This document shows, piece by piece, positions 38,901 through 53,000 of a stretch of DNA of 64,000 bases (position 1 is the stretch's first letter; each line of letters starts with the position of its first letter). The stretch lies in contig CM049314.1 in the NCBI GenBank assembly GCA_026874595.1, positions 74,912,300 to 74,976,299 on the forward strand, given 5' to 3'. Source of the DNA: Sipunculus nudus (taxonomy: Eukaryota; Annelida; Sipuncula; Golfingiida; Sipunculidae). Both the position numbers and the translations under genes were made by a program. The notes beneath the pieces are model-generated. The model searched no databases, was not told where the DNA came from, and worked only from the letters and a program-made list of their open reading frames with translations.

Positions 38901-40965
38901 TAGTAAACAGTCCAGCAAAATTTTTCAATATTTTACAGAAATGATCCCAGAGGCGAGCTCTCTCACGTTTGGTCAAATGGTCTGGTTTGATGAATTTTGG
39001 TGGAGATACACAAATTTAAACTTTCTTTTTATAAGAGACTTTCCCAGAATATTTATGAAACTAACATCCAATCAGCAAATGTGTCAAAGTTCATGTTTTT
39101 TTTTGTATAGACTGTTTCCTCTTATGTCAGATATAAATAATTTACTTTAATTATCTATAAGGTTTGATGGTCCTTTTTAAACTATTGTCACAGCATCTGA
39201 TTCACACAGGGCTAGAAAAACTTTCATTTTATACACTTGAAAAAAAATTAGCATTTTAGCGAAAGTCTTTCAGTATGTGTAATCAGATTTTCCAACAGAC
39301 CAAGATTGTGTCTGTATCTTTAAATAGGTTGAGAAACTTCAGATTTGGCAATAGGTCAACAGAGTACATTCAGTGCAGCCAGATTTATTTCAGTAGTTCA
39401 ATCAGTGCATACAGGCACAAGGCATGTGATTACCTCATGGGTGTCATGTAAACACCTCATGGGCACCATGTGATCACCTCAAGGGCAGCATGTGATCACC
39501 TCATGACTATCATGTGATCACCTCATGGGTGTCATGCCCCTCAGGGCTGCATGTGGAGCCAATCCGTGAGCTTATGCAATGGTGTGACTACTATTTCAGA
39601 TTTGGCAACAGGCCAAAGGTCAGTCTTGACCCATTAACAGCTTTGGCAGACTGCCTACTGTATCAGATTAGGCAATAGGTTAAGAGTTCACTCAGTGCAG
39701 CCAGGTATAGGTCAAGTGTTCACTCAGTCTAGCCAGGTGCAGGTCAAGAGTTCACTCAGTGCAGTAGCTTGAGTCAGCAATTTGTCACAGTTCACTCGGG
39801 GCAAACGTTCTGCCTTTCTCACCTAAGCCTTGTCAGCCCAGTGCATCAGACTCAAGGTAAGCTTGATGTATTTGCCTGATATTTTGATCTGTCTATGCGT
39901 CTTTGATGGCTTTTTAGTTCACAAGACAGTTATCGCCACCTACAATGACTTTTGCACAGTGTATGTGCCTGCTTATTTCTACAGAGGAATTTGATATATC
40001 AGGCTGAAATTGGGCATATATATATACATATCGGATAGCTTTGTGTATACAAGACTGGTGAAGCCACCAAAAATAATTTTTGCACAGTGTATGGCCCTGC
40101 TTATTTCTCAGGAGGGATTTGATATATCAGTCTGAAATTGGGCATATGTATGTATCTCTGATAGCTTTGTTGTATACAAGACTGGTGGTGCTAGCTACAA
40201 TCATTTTAGTGTTGTTTCGCACCCATGCCAGAATTTCAGCTGTGATGTTTGTGTAATTGTTTCTTATTCAACATGTTTAGTACTTGCATTGTTCATATAC
40301 ATGTTACATGTGTACTTGAAAAGTAATGGTCCAGCATTTTAGCATTATACCTGTTGTATATCCCATTGCACAGGTTCAAATAAAGCCTGTAGGCCTTGTT
40401 TTGCAATTAATGCATGCAGATGTTGACCTGATTTTCCGTGTGTCGATGAATGATGCCAGTTAGAGGTCGTGTTTGTGTGTCGTTCAGGCTGACCTACTTC
40501 CTATGGCATGATTTTAATTTGCTGCTGGAGGGGGAATTTGTGTTGTTTTTACACATCTAGTTTTTTTAATTTGAAAATTGAATTTATTCATTAAATAAGC
40601 TGACCATGATTTCATGTATTGTTGTGCATTGAAATGTGCTTGGTCTCTATCTACAACAGTCTCTGTAGCAGCTTTTACTTTTTGTTTCTTTGTTTACCAT
40701 ATGATGTTGTCATGTGATACGATTGCATCATGGACACTATTTGAATGATAATCCCTTGTAGGATGATCCCTTGTGGAATGCAAGCTTTCTAAAGACCAAT
40801 CCGGAAGTCATTAAACAAGCACACCTCAGGTAATTTAAAACAGTAAAGTCCAACAGGATTTAATTCCTAATATCCTATCTTTTGTGGTCATTTATTTTTA
40901 TCACATACTGGTTTATGTCTGTATGTCTGTTTTAGAAATCTCATCATAAAATGGTTACATTGATG

Positions 40966-41007
<42 letters not shown>

Positions 41008-44000
41008 TGAGAGAATATATGGGTTATTGGCCAAAGGAGGGCAAGATTAGACCAATCTTTGTTTATATTTGAATATTTTTAGCTCAGCTGACTATAAGTC
41101 ATCTGAGCTATAGTCGTGGTCCTTTGTCCGTCGTCCGGCCATTGGTCCGTCTTTTAACAGGGCATGTTTGAAATCATTGGACCTACAAATCCAAAATTTT
41201 GCATACAGTTAGATGTCCCCAAAATCTCCTTCCATACTGAAATTGGGTCACTAGGACTTTTGTTCCTTTGAGACAGTAAGGAAAAACATCCGTTTTCTAT
41301 AAAAAAAAGCCCTTGTTATACTTTAAGGGTGGGTAATATCAAAACCACTGATCTGTTTTTTATCATATTTAGTATACATATTCTTCAATATATTTTCTAT
41401 AAACATCCCAAAAATTAGGTCGATATTGCATATTGTTTTGAAGTTATGGGCCCAAATATAAAGCAATTTTTAAAAAATCAGGAAATATATTTACTCACTT
41501 AAGATGAGAATTGCTGAAGCTGGAGACTTTTTTTTCAGGGATATAACTTTATATAATTAAGATTCAATTATTTACCCAAAATTAGATCTGAATTTTTCAA
41601 ATTTTTCAAATTATTAGCATAAATAAAAAATCAATATCTTAAACTTTGACAATGGCACATTTTTGCCCTGTAAGCACTGTTGATTTAATTTTCACAGCAT
41701 ATATACATAAGGATTTATTCTTTTAAAACCTGAAATTTCAAAGGAATTGATTGAATAGGGTAGCTTTTATTCAAGTTTTCATACACCATGTCAAGTGTTG
41801 TTTACATCTGGCCAACCTAGTAGTACAGCCTTCACTTGTGTTATGTAACCCCCCCAGGCAGCTTGCCTTGGCTCAGCTTGGCCACTACTAGCAGGCTTCC
41901 CCTTTGCCTTACACTCCCCCCCCCCCCCCACGTTGGTGCATAAACTAGATGAATGTTACGATTTTCTGTATTAGATGCATTCTTATTGTAGGCTGTGCTA
42001 CATTTTAGATTTTGTATTGTACCACCAGGGTTACAATGATTAAGGTGCACATTTAATTGTTTCCATAAATTGGTGTATTGCTATGAAAGTGTGGATGTTC
42101 ATCAGATAAGTAATTACTTACTTCAGAAGAATAAAAACTTCACCAGGTGTGATATTTACTATTAATTCCAATAATAAATTATAGCTGAGATAATAATTAG
42201 TACGATGATATTGTTTGTCCCTAATTCAACCAACAGTGTATATACTCTTTTTGAAAAGATGTTTTTATTTTATCAAATTTACTCAGTCTTTTATTTCGGT
42301 GAATAATATTAAGCATGAACTGAAAACTCCAATGTGCAAAACTTTTTAATAGTGATTCAAGGAATGTTGTGGCATTATTTTCTTTTGAATTCAGTTTGTG
42401 ATTCAAAGATAATAAAATATATGTGTATGCATAATATGACCCAATATGAGCTACACTCTGGTAAATAATGATTGTAACTTAGAATTCTGATATTTATCAA
42501 ACTTGTAAATAAAAAAAAAATGAATCCAATAAAACTATTTATGGAGAAAGAGGATATGCTAAAAAAAAAGGCTGATATATAAACTTAAATGCATTATTCC
42601 CTTGAAAGTGAAATCAAGGTATTAGTCCCTTCTGTCCACCTGCCTGTCCATATGTAAATTTTTCATATGCATCACAGTATCTCAAAACTTTTACCGTTTT
42701 TTCTTCATGACAGTCTTATCAGAGTATTAGTTTGCAATCATATATTTAGAACTGTATTATAACAAAGTAGAAGGGCCTCTTTCCTCTTAGCTTCTCATGT
42801 GCTAATATATATGAGAAACATTAAAATAGAATATTTTGCATATTTTGCATTTGCAAAAGATTGAAACTTCAGCTGAGCGCCTTGACCCTTGTTAGCGAAC
42901 CTGTGAGCTTATGCGATGGCGCAGCGTCGTCCGTCCATCGTCAGCCGTCTGCCGTCACTCAGTACAAACAGGTGGGGTCCAGACATCACCATGGCAACTG
43001 ACCTGGCTCTGGGGGGGTGTCTAGACAATGTGTCACAGCGTCTAGACGTCTGGACACAATGTTTAGATGCAGAATTCCCAGATTATTGGAACTATATCTT
43101 TCAACTAATTGAAAAAACTTGGGTTGCATTTTAAGCAAATCGCGTTTATCATCAGGACACATGTGAACTGCTGTGCCTTCATTTTTGGTTGACCTCTGAC
43201 CTTTCCTTGCTGCCAAGTGTCCATTTGTACGTCTGTTTCCACTCTTAAACCCACATATCTCGGGAACCGTTTGAATGATCAGGCTAAAAATTTTCACACA
43301 TATGTAGCCCTTTGATAGCTTTATAACATACACTATAGATGGTGGCGCCACCTGTAACCATTTTTGCACAGCTTCCATCTGTTCATCTGCCTTGGGATAA
43401 TATTACTCATATCTCAGCAGTGGTATGACTTATCCACCTGAAATTTTGCAGGTTTACACATCCTGGACAGCTTTCTAGATTTTATGACAGGTGGCGCCAC
43501 TTACATTCACATTTACTTTATAGACATCCAAGCTCATATCTCGGGAAACGTTTGACCGATTGGGCCAAAATTTTGCATGTGTTTAGATCTTACATAGCTC
43601 TTCATTATGGGCAAAACTGGTGGCGCCACCTGCAACCACTTATGCACAGCATCCATCTGTTCATCTGCCTTGAAATAAAATCGCTCATATCTCAGCAGTG
43701 GTTTGACTTATCCACCTGAAATTTTGCAGGTTTATACATCCTGGACAGGTTTCTCGATTTTATGACAGGTGTCGCCACCTACATTCACGTTTACTCTGCA
43801 GACATCCAAGCTCATATCTTGGGAACCATTTGACTGATTGGGCAAAAAGTTTGCATGTGTATAGATCTCACATAGCTCTTCATCATAGGCAAAACTGGTG
43901 GTGCCATCTGCAACCACTTATGCACAGCGTCCATCTGTTCATCTGCCTTGGGATAAAATCACTCATATCTCGGCAATGGTTTGACATATCCACCTGAAAT

Positions 44001-47000
44001 TTTGCAGGTTTATACATCCTGGACAATTTTCTCGATTTTATGACAGGTGGCACCACCTATATTCACGTTTAAGCTGCAGACATCCATGCTAATATGCAAC
44101 ACACCACGCTCTATTCCCCTTGCCACTTAATCCATGCCTCACTTCACCCTTCCCACTCTGATTTCTGCGGATACACATAGTTGCTTGTCACCTACCCATA
44201 TTCTGGTTTTAAAATGTCCTAGTCCGAAACTTGCAGGTCAGAAACGTCCATTTTGCTGAAATCATAATGGCTAAGGTAGATATGCAGGACTTAGGAGGAT
44301 CAATATTAAATTTTAAAAATAAACCTCCATTCGTACTCCTTAACTTTGCACAGGTTCGCATTAGCCCTGTAGGCCTTGTTTAAATTTGCAACAAGGTTGA
44401 AATGTGAAAACTGTAACTTTTTTCAAGTGGAGATGGCCTCCAGACTGTAACCATCATATTTGAAATAAAAACTATGGTGGGTATAAACAGGAATTATTGA
44501 CTTGAAGAGAAATAGCTGAACTCCCTAATAACTAGAATACGGGTAGTCGACAAGCGACTACGTGTATCCGCCAAAATCAGAGAAGGACAGGTGAAGTGAG
44601 GCATGGATTGAGTGGCAAGGGGATATAGAGTTACATGTGTTAAATATTAGAATGGATCTCTGCCACATAAACATGATTGTAGGTGGCGCCACCTGTTATT
44701 TGAATGAGAAACTATCCAAGATATATACACATGCAAAATTTCATGTGGAAAAGTCAAACCACTGCAGAGATATGAGTGATTTTATCCCACAGCAGACAAA
44801 CAGATGGACGCTGTGCAAAAATGGCTGCAGGTGGCGCCACCATTTTTGTTCATGTTATAAAGCTATCCAAGGGCTACATTTGTGTAAATTTTTTTTCCTG
44901 ATTGGTCAAACGCTTCCCGAGATATGAGCTTGGATGTCCGCATAAACAGTTGGAGTGTTATGTGGAGCGTTAATGTGAATGAAGGTGTAGCCTGTCATAA
45001 AATCAAGAAAGCTATCTAGAATGTATACGCATGCCGAATTTTAGGTGAATTAGTCAAACCACTGCAGAGATATGGGTGATTTTAACCCCAGGCAGATTAA
45101 CAAATGGACACTGTGCAAACATGGTTGCAGGTGGCGCCACCTTTTGTTGTGTATGTTATAAAGCTATCCCAGGGCTACATTTGTGTAAAAAATTTTTTCC
45201 TGATCAGTCAAACAGTTCCCGAGATATATGGGTTTATGTGTGGAGCGTTAATGTGAATGTAGGTGGCGCCACCTGTCATTAAATCGAGAAAGCTATCTAG
45301 GATGTATATGCATGCTGATTTTTAGGTGAATAAGTCAAACCACTGCAGAGTTATGAGTGATTTTAACCCCAGGCAGATGAACAGATGGACACTGTGCAAA
45401 CATGGTTTCAGGTGGTGCCACCTTTTGTTGTGTATGTTATAAAGCTATCCCAGGGCTACATATGTGTAAAATTTTTTTCCGGATCGGTCAAACAGTTCCT
45501 GAGATATATGGGTTTATGTGTGGAGCTTTAATGTGAATGTAGGTGGCGTCACCTGTCATTAAATCAAGAAAGCTATCTAGGATGTATATGCATGCTGATT
45601 TTTAGGTGAATTTGTCAAACCACTGCAGAGATATGAGTGATTTAACCCAAGGCAGATGAACAAATGGACACTGTGCAAACATGGTTGCAGGTGGCGCCAC
45701 CTTTTGTTGTGTATGTTATAAAGCTATCCCAGGGCTACATTTGTGTAAAAATTTTTTCCGGATCAGTCAAACAGTTCCCGAGATATATGGGTTTATGTGT
45801 GGAGCGTTAATGTGAATGTAGGTGGCGCCACCTGTCATTAAATCGAGAAAGCTATCTAGGATGTATATGCATGCTGATTTTTAGGTGAATAAGTCAAACC
45901 ACTGCAGAGTTATGAGTGATTTTAACCCCAGGCAGATGAACAGATGGACACTGTGCAAACCTGGTTGCAGGTGGCGCCACCTTTTGTTGTGTATGTTATA
46001 AAGCTATCCCAGGGCTACATTTGTGTAAAAAAATTTTCCGGATCGGTCAAACGGTTCCTGAGATATATGGGTTTATGTGTGGAAACAGATGCACAAACGG
46101 ACGCTGGGCAGAGAGGAAAGGTCAGAGGTCAAGGTCAATTGGTTAGGCACCAGTTCACATGTGACCCGATAATTTGTGTAAGTTTCGGGAAAATCTGTCC
46201 AGTAGTCTCAGAGGAGTTCTCTGGAAACGAACGCGGCGGCGGTGGCGGAACCCGGTCAAAAACATAGTATCCGCAAAACTTCGTTTTGGCGGATACAATA
46301 AGCTAGGGATAGCTCTTGCTTGATCTCTCCCTGAAGAAGATGATATTGGTATCAGAGAGCAAAGCTTTGATGTGTTGTCACTGGCTGGTTTGAATGCAGA
46401 TGGTCTAAAGATGATTCTAAAGATAAAGAAATTTTGTTTTTCTGATGTTGTATGTGTATGTGAAGCTCTGAATTAAAATGTACTTGGTACTTCTAAACTG
46501 TAAATAGGTTTATAACATTTACAAGTGTTTCTGTCTATGAGGTTCCTAGAAGCTGGAGCGGACATCATCGAGACGGCCTCCTACAAAGCCTCCGTGGTTG
46601 GATTCATGAAACACTTAAACGTCACGGAAGATGAAGCAAAAGATTTGATCAGACTGAGCGTCACGATAGCCAAAGAGGCTCGAGATGAATTCTGGGAAAA
46701 ATGTGATAAGAAAGGTCAGTATGTATACATGCTTCTATGGTAATTCTTGAAAGATACATGGAGGTGAGGCTCCCATAATCTGATTATTTTATTTGCTCAT
46801 ATATGGTATGTGGTGTTCAGGTCAGTGGTGGTCCCCAGAAACACCCAAACATTGATGTGATGAAAAACACCACGAAACACCCACTTAACTTCAAATCTGA
46901 AGCGCATATGAAAACCAAATGATTGATAATCAATGTTGAACTCATCAATTTTGTATTACAATATTGTATCACAATTTTATGAAATACAGATATATGAGAG

Positions 47001-50000
47001 AGTTTCATATTGGAGTCACTTCAACAGCTGACACTGCAGACTTCCTGGATTGACGCTGCCTCCTTAGTAGCACAAGATACAATCAAGCTGATGTCAGATG
47101 TAGAGCACATTTTTAGCTTATGCGATGGTGTGGTCTCATGTGTCAATGCATCGTGCGTCCTCTGTACATTAACCCCACCCTTTGTCCGTAGTCCGTACGG
47201 CCATCCAGCCGTCTGTCCATAAACAGGGCACAAATCGTAACCGCCAAACCTGGAATCTTCTAACTTATCATCCAGGGAGGTCCATGAAAAATCTCCTTGA
47301 AAACCTGGAATAAGATCTCTGTTACCCATATTGTTTGAGTTACGGGGCTCCAAAGTACCCCCCCCCCAGAATAATGGAAAATTTGATACAAAGGCTGGAG
47401 TAATTGAACAACTAATGCATTGATCACCATGATTCTTTGCATGAATACTGGTCATGGGTGTTTCATCAGTTTCTGTAGACTGGTGGTGCCACCCGTTTTT
47501 TTTTTATTTTTTACAACTTATTTCTTTATTTTTGAGACCTTTAAAGATGCAGTCATCTGTTAACAGGGCACAAATCATAACAACTGGACCTAGAATCTTC
47601 TCCTTTGATATGCAGGGAGGTCCATTAAAAGTCTATTTGGAAACCTAAAATAAGGTCTCTATTACCCACATTCTTTTAGCTATGGGGCTCTAAATTACCA
47701 CCCCAGAATGATAGAAAATTTGATACAAAAGCTCCATTTTCTGAACAACTGATGCATTAATAACCATGATTCTTTGCCTAAATACTGGTCATGGAATGTT
47801 TCATCAGTTTCTGTAGACCTTTGGCGCCACCTGGATTTTTTTTTAGCGAACCTGTGAGCTTATGCGATGGTGAGGCGTCGTCTGTCATGTGTCATGCGTC
47901 ATACGTCGTGTGTAGTCTGTACGTTAACCATAGCTATCTCAAAAACGGTAGGAGCTAGCATCACCAACTTTTTTGCAAATTATCAGTCATCCAAAAAACT
48001 ATATCGGATTTTGTTTATTTTTATAGGGAAAAAGCTAAAAAAATTTTAAAAATCATCTTCTCCGAAACTGTCCAGCCAAATTGTCCAATATTTCACAGAA
48101 ATGATCCCTGGAACAATCTATCTCAAGTTTGTTCGAATGATTCCAGTTCAGAGATTTTTGGCCGAGTTAAAGGTGGTTGAACTTTGTTAACTGTGCAAAA
48201 AAGCATATTAAAATTTAAATCTCAGAAACAGCTGGAGCTATCATCACCAAATTTGATGCCAATGTTGGTCACATAGGTCATCTCTGAAATTTAGGTATTG
48301 GTGGCGCCACCTGCATTGGCCTTTTTTGTACGGGGTCATCAGTGCCTGTATCACACTAATTAGGCTGATTTATGGGAAGCTGAACTTAGCCAGTTTGCTG
48401 TATCTTCCTATATAAGTTATAAACCTGCGAAACGTTTTTTGACTGATGCCACTGAAGCCTTTACAAGAATAATCTGTACAATATTTCTTATAATAAAAAT
48501 TGTCATTAATGGTTCCACATGAATGATTTTTGGCTGAATCATGAAGATTGAATTGAGTCATTTTACCATATATGTTAGCTGTGTTATGCTGTTACATCTA
48601 GCCTGGCACCAGTTTATCAGCATCTATTACATCATGCCACTAGACATTTAGATTTCAGTTTCTCTTTATCTTTGGTTAATATTGACAAGAAAGTCTTTTT
48701 AATTTTGCATACAGTGTGCATCCATAATAATTTAACATATATTCCTGATTTCTTTTTTTTTATAAAAAGTCAGCTTAAAAGCATTTTTTATTGGGAAAAT
48801 AAATTTCAAAATTATTTCAAGTAGGGACCACTTTTGTGTACAGATGGCAGCACTTGGTTTACCATTGGCAGATTGCCAGTGCCTTGATGTTGGCCATTAG
48901 CTAAGATGATGTCAGCTCTATAAATAGTTTTGGCACAGTGCCAGGTTTGGAAGAAGTGCAGCCAGGTATCATATTTGGCACCAGAGTTCAGCCTGAATCT
49001 ATTTATAGCTTAGGCAGACTGCCAACTGTGTCAGATTATGCAACAGGTCAAGAGTTAACTCAGTGCAGCCAAGTACAGGTCAAAAGTTCACTCTGTTTAG
49101 CCAGGTGCAGGTCAAGAGTTCACTCAGTGCAGTAGCTTGAGGCAGCAATTTGTCACAGGTCACTCGGGGGCAACTGCCTTACTCAACTTAGCCTTGTTAG
49201 CCCAGTGCATCAACCTCTTGGGAAGTTTGATGTATTGGACTGATATTTTGACCTGTCTATGCGTCTTTGATGGTATTCTCATTTACAAGACAGGTGGTGC
49301 CACCTACATTGACTTTTGCAGTGTATGTGCCTGCTTATTTCTATTGAGGAATTTGGTACATCAGCCTAAAATTTTGCATGTTTATACATCTTGGATAGCC
49401 TTCTCGATTTTGTGGCAGGCGACACCACCTATATTTATGAATATGCTGCACACATTCAGGCTTATATATCAGGACTGGTTTGACATATCCCCCTGAAATT
49501 TTGCCTGTGTATAGATCTCACGTATCTCTTAATCATACACAAAATTGGTGGCGCCACCTGCCACCATTTTTGCACAGTTTCCATTTGTTTGTCTGCTGTG
49601 GGCTAAAATCACTTATATCTCAGTAGTGGTTTGACTTATCTGCCTAAAATTTTGCATGTTTATACATCTTGGACAGCTTTCTGGATTTTGTGGAAGGTGG
49701 CGCAACCTACATACACATTTCAGCTGCAGACATCCAGGCTATTATGCAACACACCTCACTCTATTTCCCCTTGCCACTCAATCCATGCCTCACTCTGATT
49801 TTGGAGGATAAACGTAGTCACTTGTTGACTACCCATATTCTAGTTTTTGTGTTGTGTGCACCCATGCCAGAATTTCAGCAGTGATGTTTGTGTATTTGTT
49901 TTTTGTTCAAAGTGTTCAGTACCAGCATTGTTCATATACATGTTACTCATGTTCTTGAAAAGTAATGGTCCAGCATTGAAGCAATCCCATTGCACAGGTT

Positions 50001-53000
50001 TGCATTAGGCTTGTAGGCCTTGTTGTTTCTTTTATTTTACTAACTATTGGCACAATACTGCATTGGCATATTCAAAAGATAACAATTTGTTCATTGATGA
50101 CATTTTTTTCTGCAAATTTGAATTTAAATGAGTGTTTCGTGGTGTTTTGTCAGAGGTACTATAAACACCGGAATTTTGGGTGTTTTGAGTGACTTGATCA
50201 GTAGAGCCACCCTGGATTTACAAAAAAAAATTGTATATTTGATTAAAAAATTTAACGATTTCCATTTTTAGCTCAGCTGACTATAAGTCATCTGAGCTAT
50301 AGTCGTGGTCCATTGTCGTCCTCTGTCTGTCCGTCCGTCCGTCCGTCTGTCTGTCTGTCTGTCCGTTCGTCCGTAGATGTGGCACGTTTTGAAACCGTAA
50401 GACCTAGGAATCCAAAATTCGGCATAATGTTAGATGTCCCCAAGATCTCCTACCAAGCCGAAAACTGGGTCTTTGCAACTTCGTTCCTTTAAGAAATTAA
50501 GGAAAAACCTCATTTTTTTATTAAAAACCTATGTTCACACTTCAGGACTGCCTAATATCAAAACAACTCATCTGTTTTTCCTCATATTTACCATAAATTT
50601 TCCTCTATATAGTTCCTATGTACATGCCAGAAATTATGTCTGTATTATTTATTTAAAAAAGTTATGGGCCCAAACATAATGCATTTTGTAAAAAATCAGG
50701 AAAGATATTTGATCACTTAACACAAAACATGTTAAGGCTATGGACCTTTTTTTCCAGTAATATAACTTTAATTAATCAAAATTAAATTTTATACCCAAAA
50801 TTAGATGAAAATCTGTTGGGATTGGATGGGCTAAAATTTAACTAATGGCTCAAGCTCTTCAGCAAAATCATACTGTTTACATATATTGTGTATTACACAT
50901 ATAGGCCTACAGTCATGTAATATATTCAAATTAATGCTATAAATCTACACTTAGTAAGCATGACTATGAGGTTTTATATGAATGCATGACACTGTTTTCA
51001 GATCAGAGAATTAAAATATATAGTCCTTGATCATCTTGCTTTGTGACGAACTAGATCAGAAGTAACAGATTCAAGGCAGATTATCTGTAAATCTGAATGG
51101 AACATTTGAACGGCATATTTATATCACTGTGCTTGTAACTAAGTGGACTGCCATAACACTGATATTATTCCTCTCATTGCGGTCTCATTGGTTGTCATCC
51201 TTAATTCAACATATCATCCCTCCACCAATCTATGAAATATAAGTATATTACCCCTCCCCTAATCTTTTATTATGAGATATTTAATTTGCATTCTAGATTA
51301 TAGAAGTATTTCATAATGTTTGCTAATATATAAATGTATGCTTTTCTAATTTGTCTGATTATTTGTCATGGTCGTTTGATTTTAGCTCGACCCTGGTTTA
51401 AGGCACATTCTTGCCCATTCTGAAATTGCTGTTGATAAATAAAATTTGTTTGTGGTCTTTTGGCCTGTGTCCACCTAAACAGTATTATACTTCTTCATGT
51501 GGAGCTGAGTATCAGAGCCTATATATGTTTTGCACTACAGACAGACAGCGCCCTCTTGTGGCCGCTGCTCTTGGACCGTTTGCTGCAGCAATGTACGACG
51601 GCTCCCAGTACACCGGCACGTATGCAGACACCCACTCCATAGAGGTATCAGCAGTTTTTAACAACCCGACACACTCCGCACTGACTTGTAGCCACAATGG
51701 TACAGCTGTGTTCAGGGACTTTTGGCATTTTTTGTAACACCCAGTTTGTATTAGCTTTGCTTCCACAGACCTTGATTCAGGGAGCAGTTCTGCTGTCTAT
51801 TTCATGAATAATGAACAATCAGTTGAACCACTCAAATGATGTGGCTGCCAGAGCACGTCTGGTGATAGTCCTGGACCACACATTTCGCACTGCTTAGGGA
51901 GTATCATGAATTTGACCAGTAAATTGTTGCCATATAAACATGTCAAGGTTCTTTTGCCAACATGTTCTTGTTTAATCGGAATGTGAACTGTGTATTGTTT
52001 AGGTTTTGTTTGTCAGATTTGAATGGCAGTCTGGATTTTGGCAGGAACACTTTAGGCTTGTTCACTGATCATGAAATAGATGCCAGAGCTGCTCACTGAA
52101 TCAAGTTCTGTGAAAGCTTGGCTGCAGCAGACTCAGTAGTATGAAAATAGATTGCAGTAAAAATATTCTCTTCTTCACGATGCATTAAGTATTCTAATTA
52201 CATCAGTGGCATGGATATACACAGAGCAAAGAGAGTTGATGTTGCAAATGAAATATGGGGATCCAGAATTGTTCCAAGGAAAATAACATGGACATGAATG
52301 TTTAGCTCAGCTGACTTTCAGTCATGCTGGGCTATAGCGATGGGTTTGTCCATCATTCTTCCGTCTGTCCGTCAAGCCATCCGGCCGGCCGGCCGTCTGT
52401 TAGCAGGGCACAAATCGTAACCGTAGGGGCTAGGGTAATCAACCCTATGCAGTCTTAGAGATTCTAAAAAGATCTCCTTGCAAACCTGAAATTAGGTCAC
52501 TGTGACCTATATTCTCAAAGTTACAGGGTGTGCTTGCATCCCCCAGAAATAATTCTTTTAGCCAAAATTTTCATCCCAGACCTTCCATCTTTCACATACA
52601 GCTACCAACAGGGGAAGAACCTTAATTATTTTGAGGTCAAAAGGCTAAAGGTCTAGGTCACAGAAGCCACTTCTTTGAAAATCCTGTGGATGCATTTTAA
52701 GCAAAACCTTTCATCCCAATTCTTTGATCTTTCACATATAGCTCCCCTACTTATCTGAGAAGAATCCTATAGATTATGAGGTCACAAGATCAAAGGTCAG
52801 GGTCACAGGATCCACTTCTTTTAAAAGGTTGTGGACACATTTCAAGCTTGACTTTTCATTCCAAACCTTCCAGCACTGTTATTGCCCCTCTGCCAACAGG
52901 GAAAAGACCTGTTGATTTTGAGGTCAAAGGTCAAGTTCACAGCACCCACTTCTTGCATGGAGTCATTTTCAGGCTAGCTTTTCAATCCATACCTTCCATC

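Noticed and set aside
47010-47110. Exon-like frame SWIDAASLVAQDTIKLMSDV in intron 3
   Set aside because: No acceptor/donor pair in phase, and the methyltransferase family has no insertion between exons 3 and 4.
51411-51737. 108-codon frame overlapping methyltransferase exon 4
   Set aside because: Only 51541-51644 is homologous to the family. The rest reads through intron sequence.
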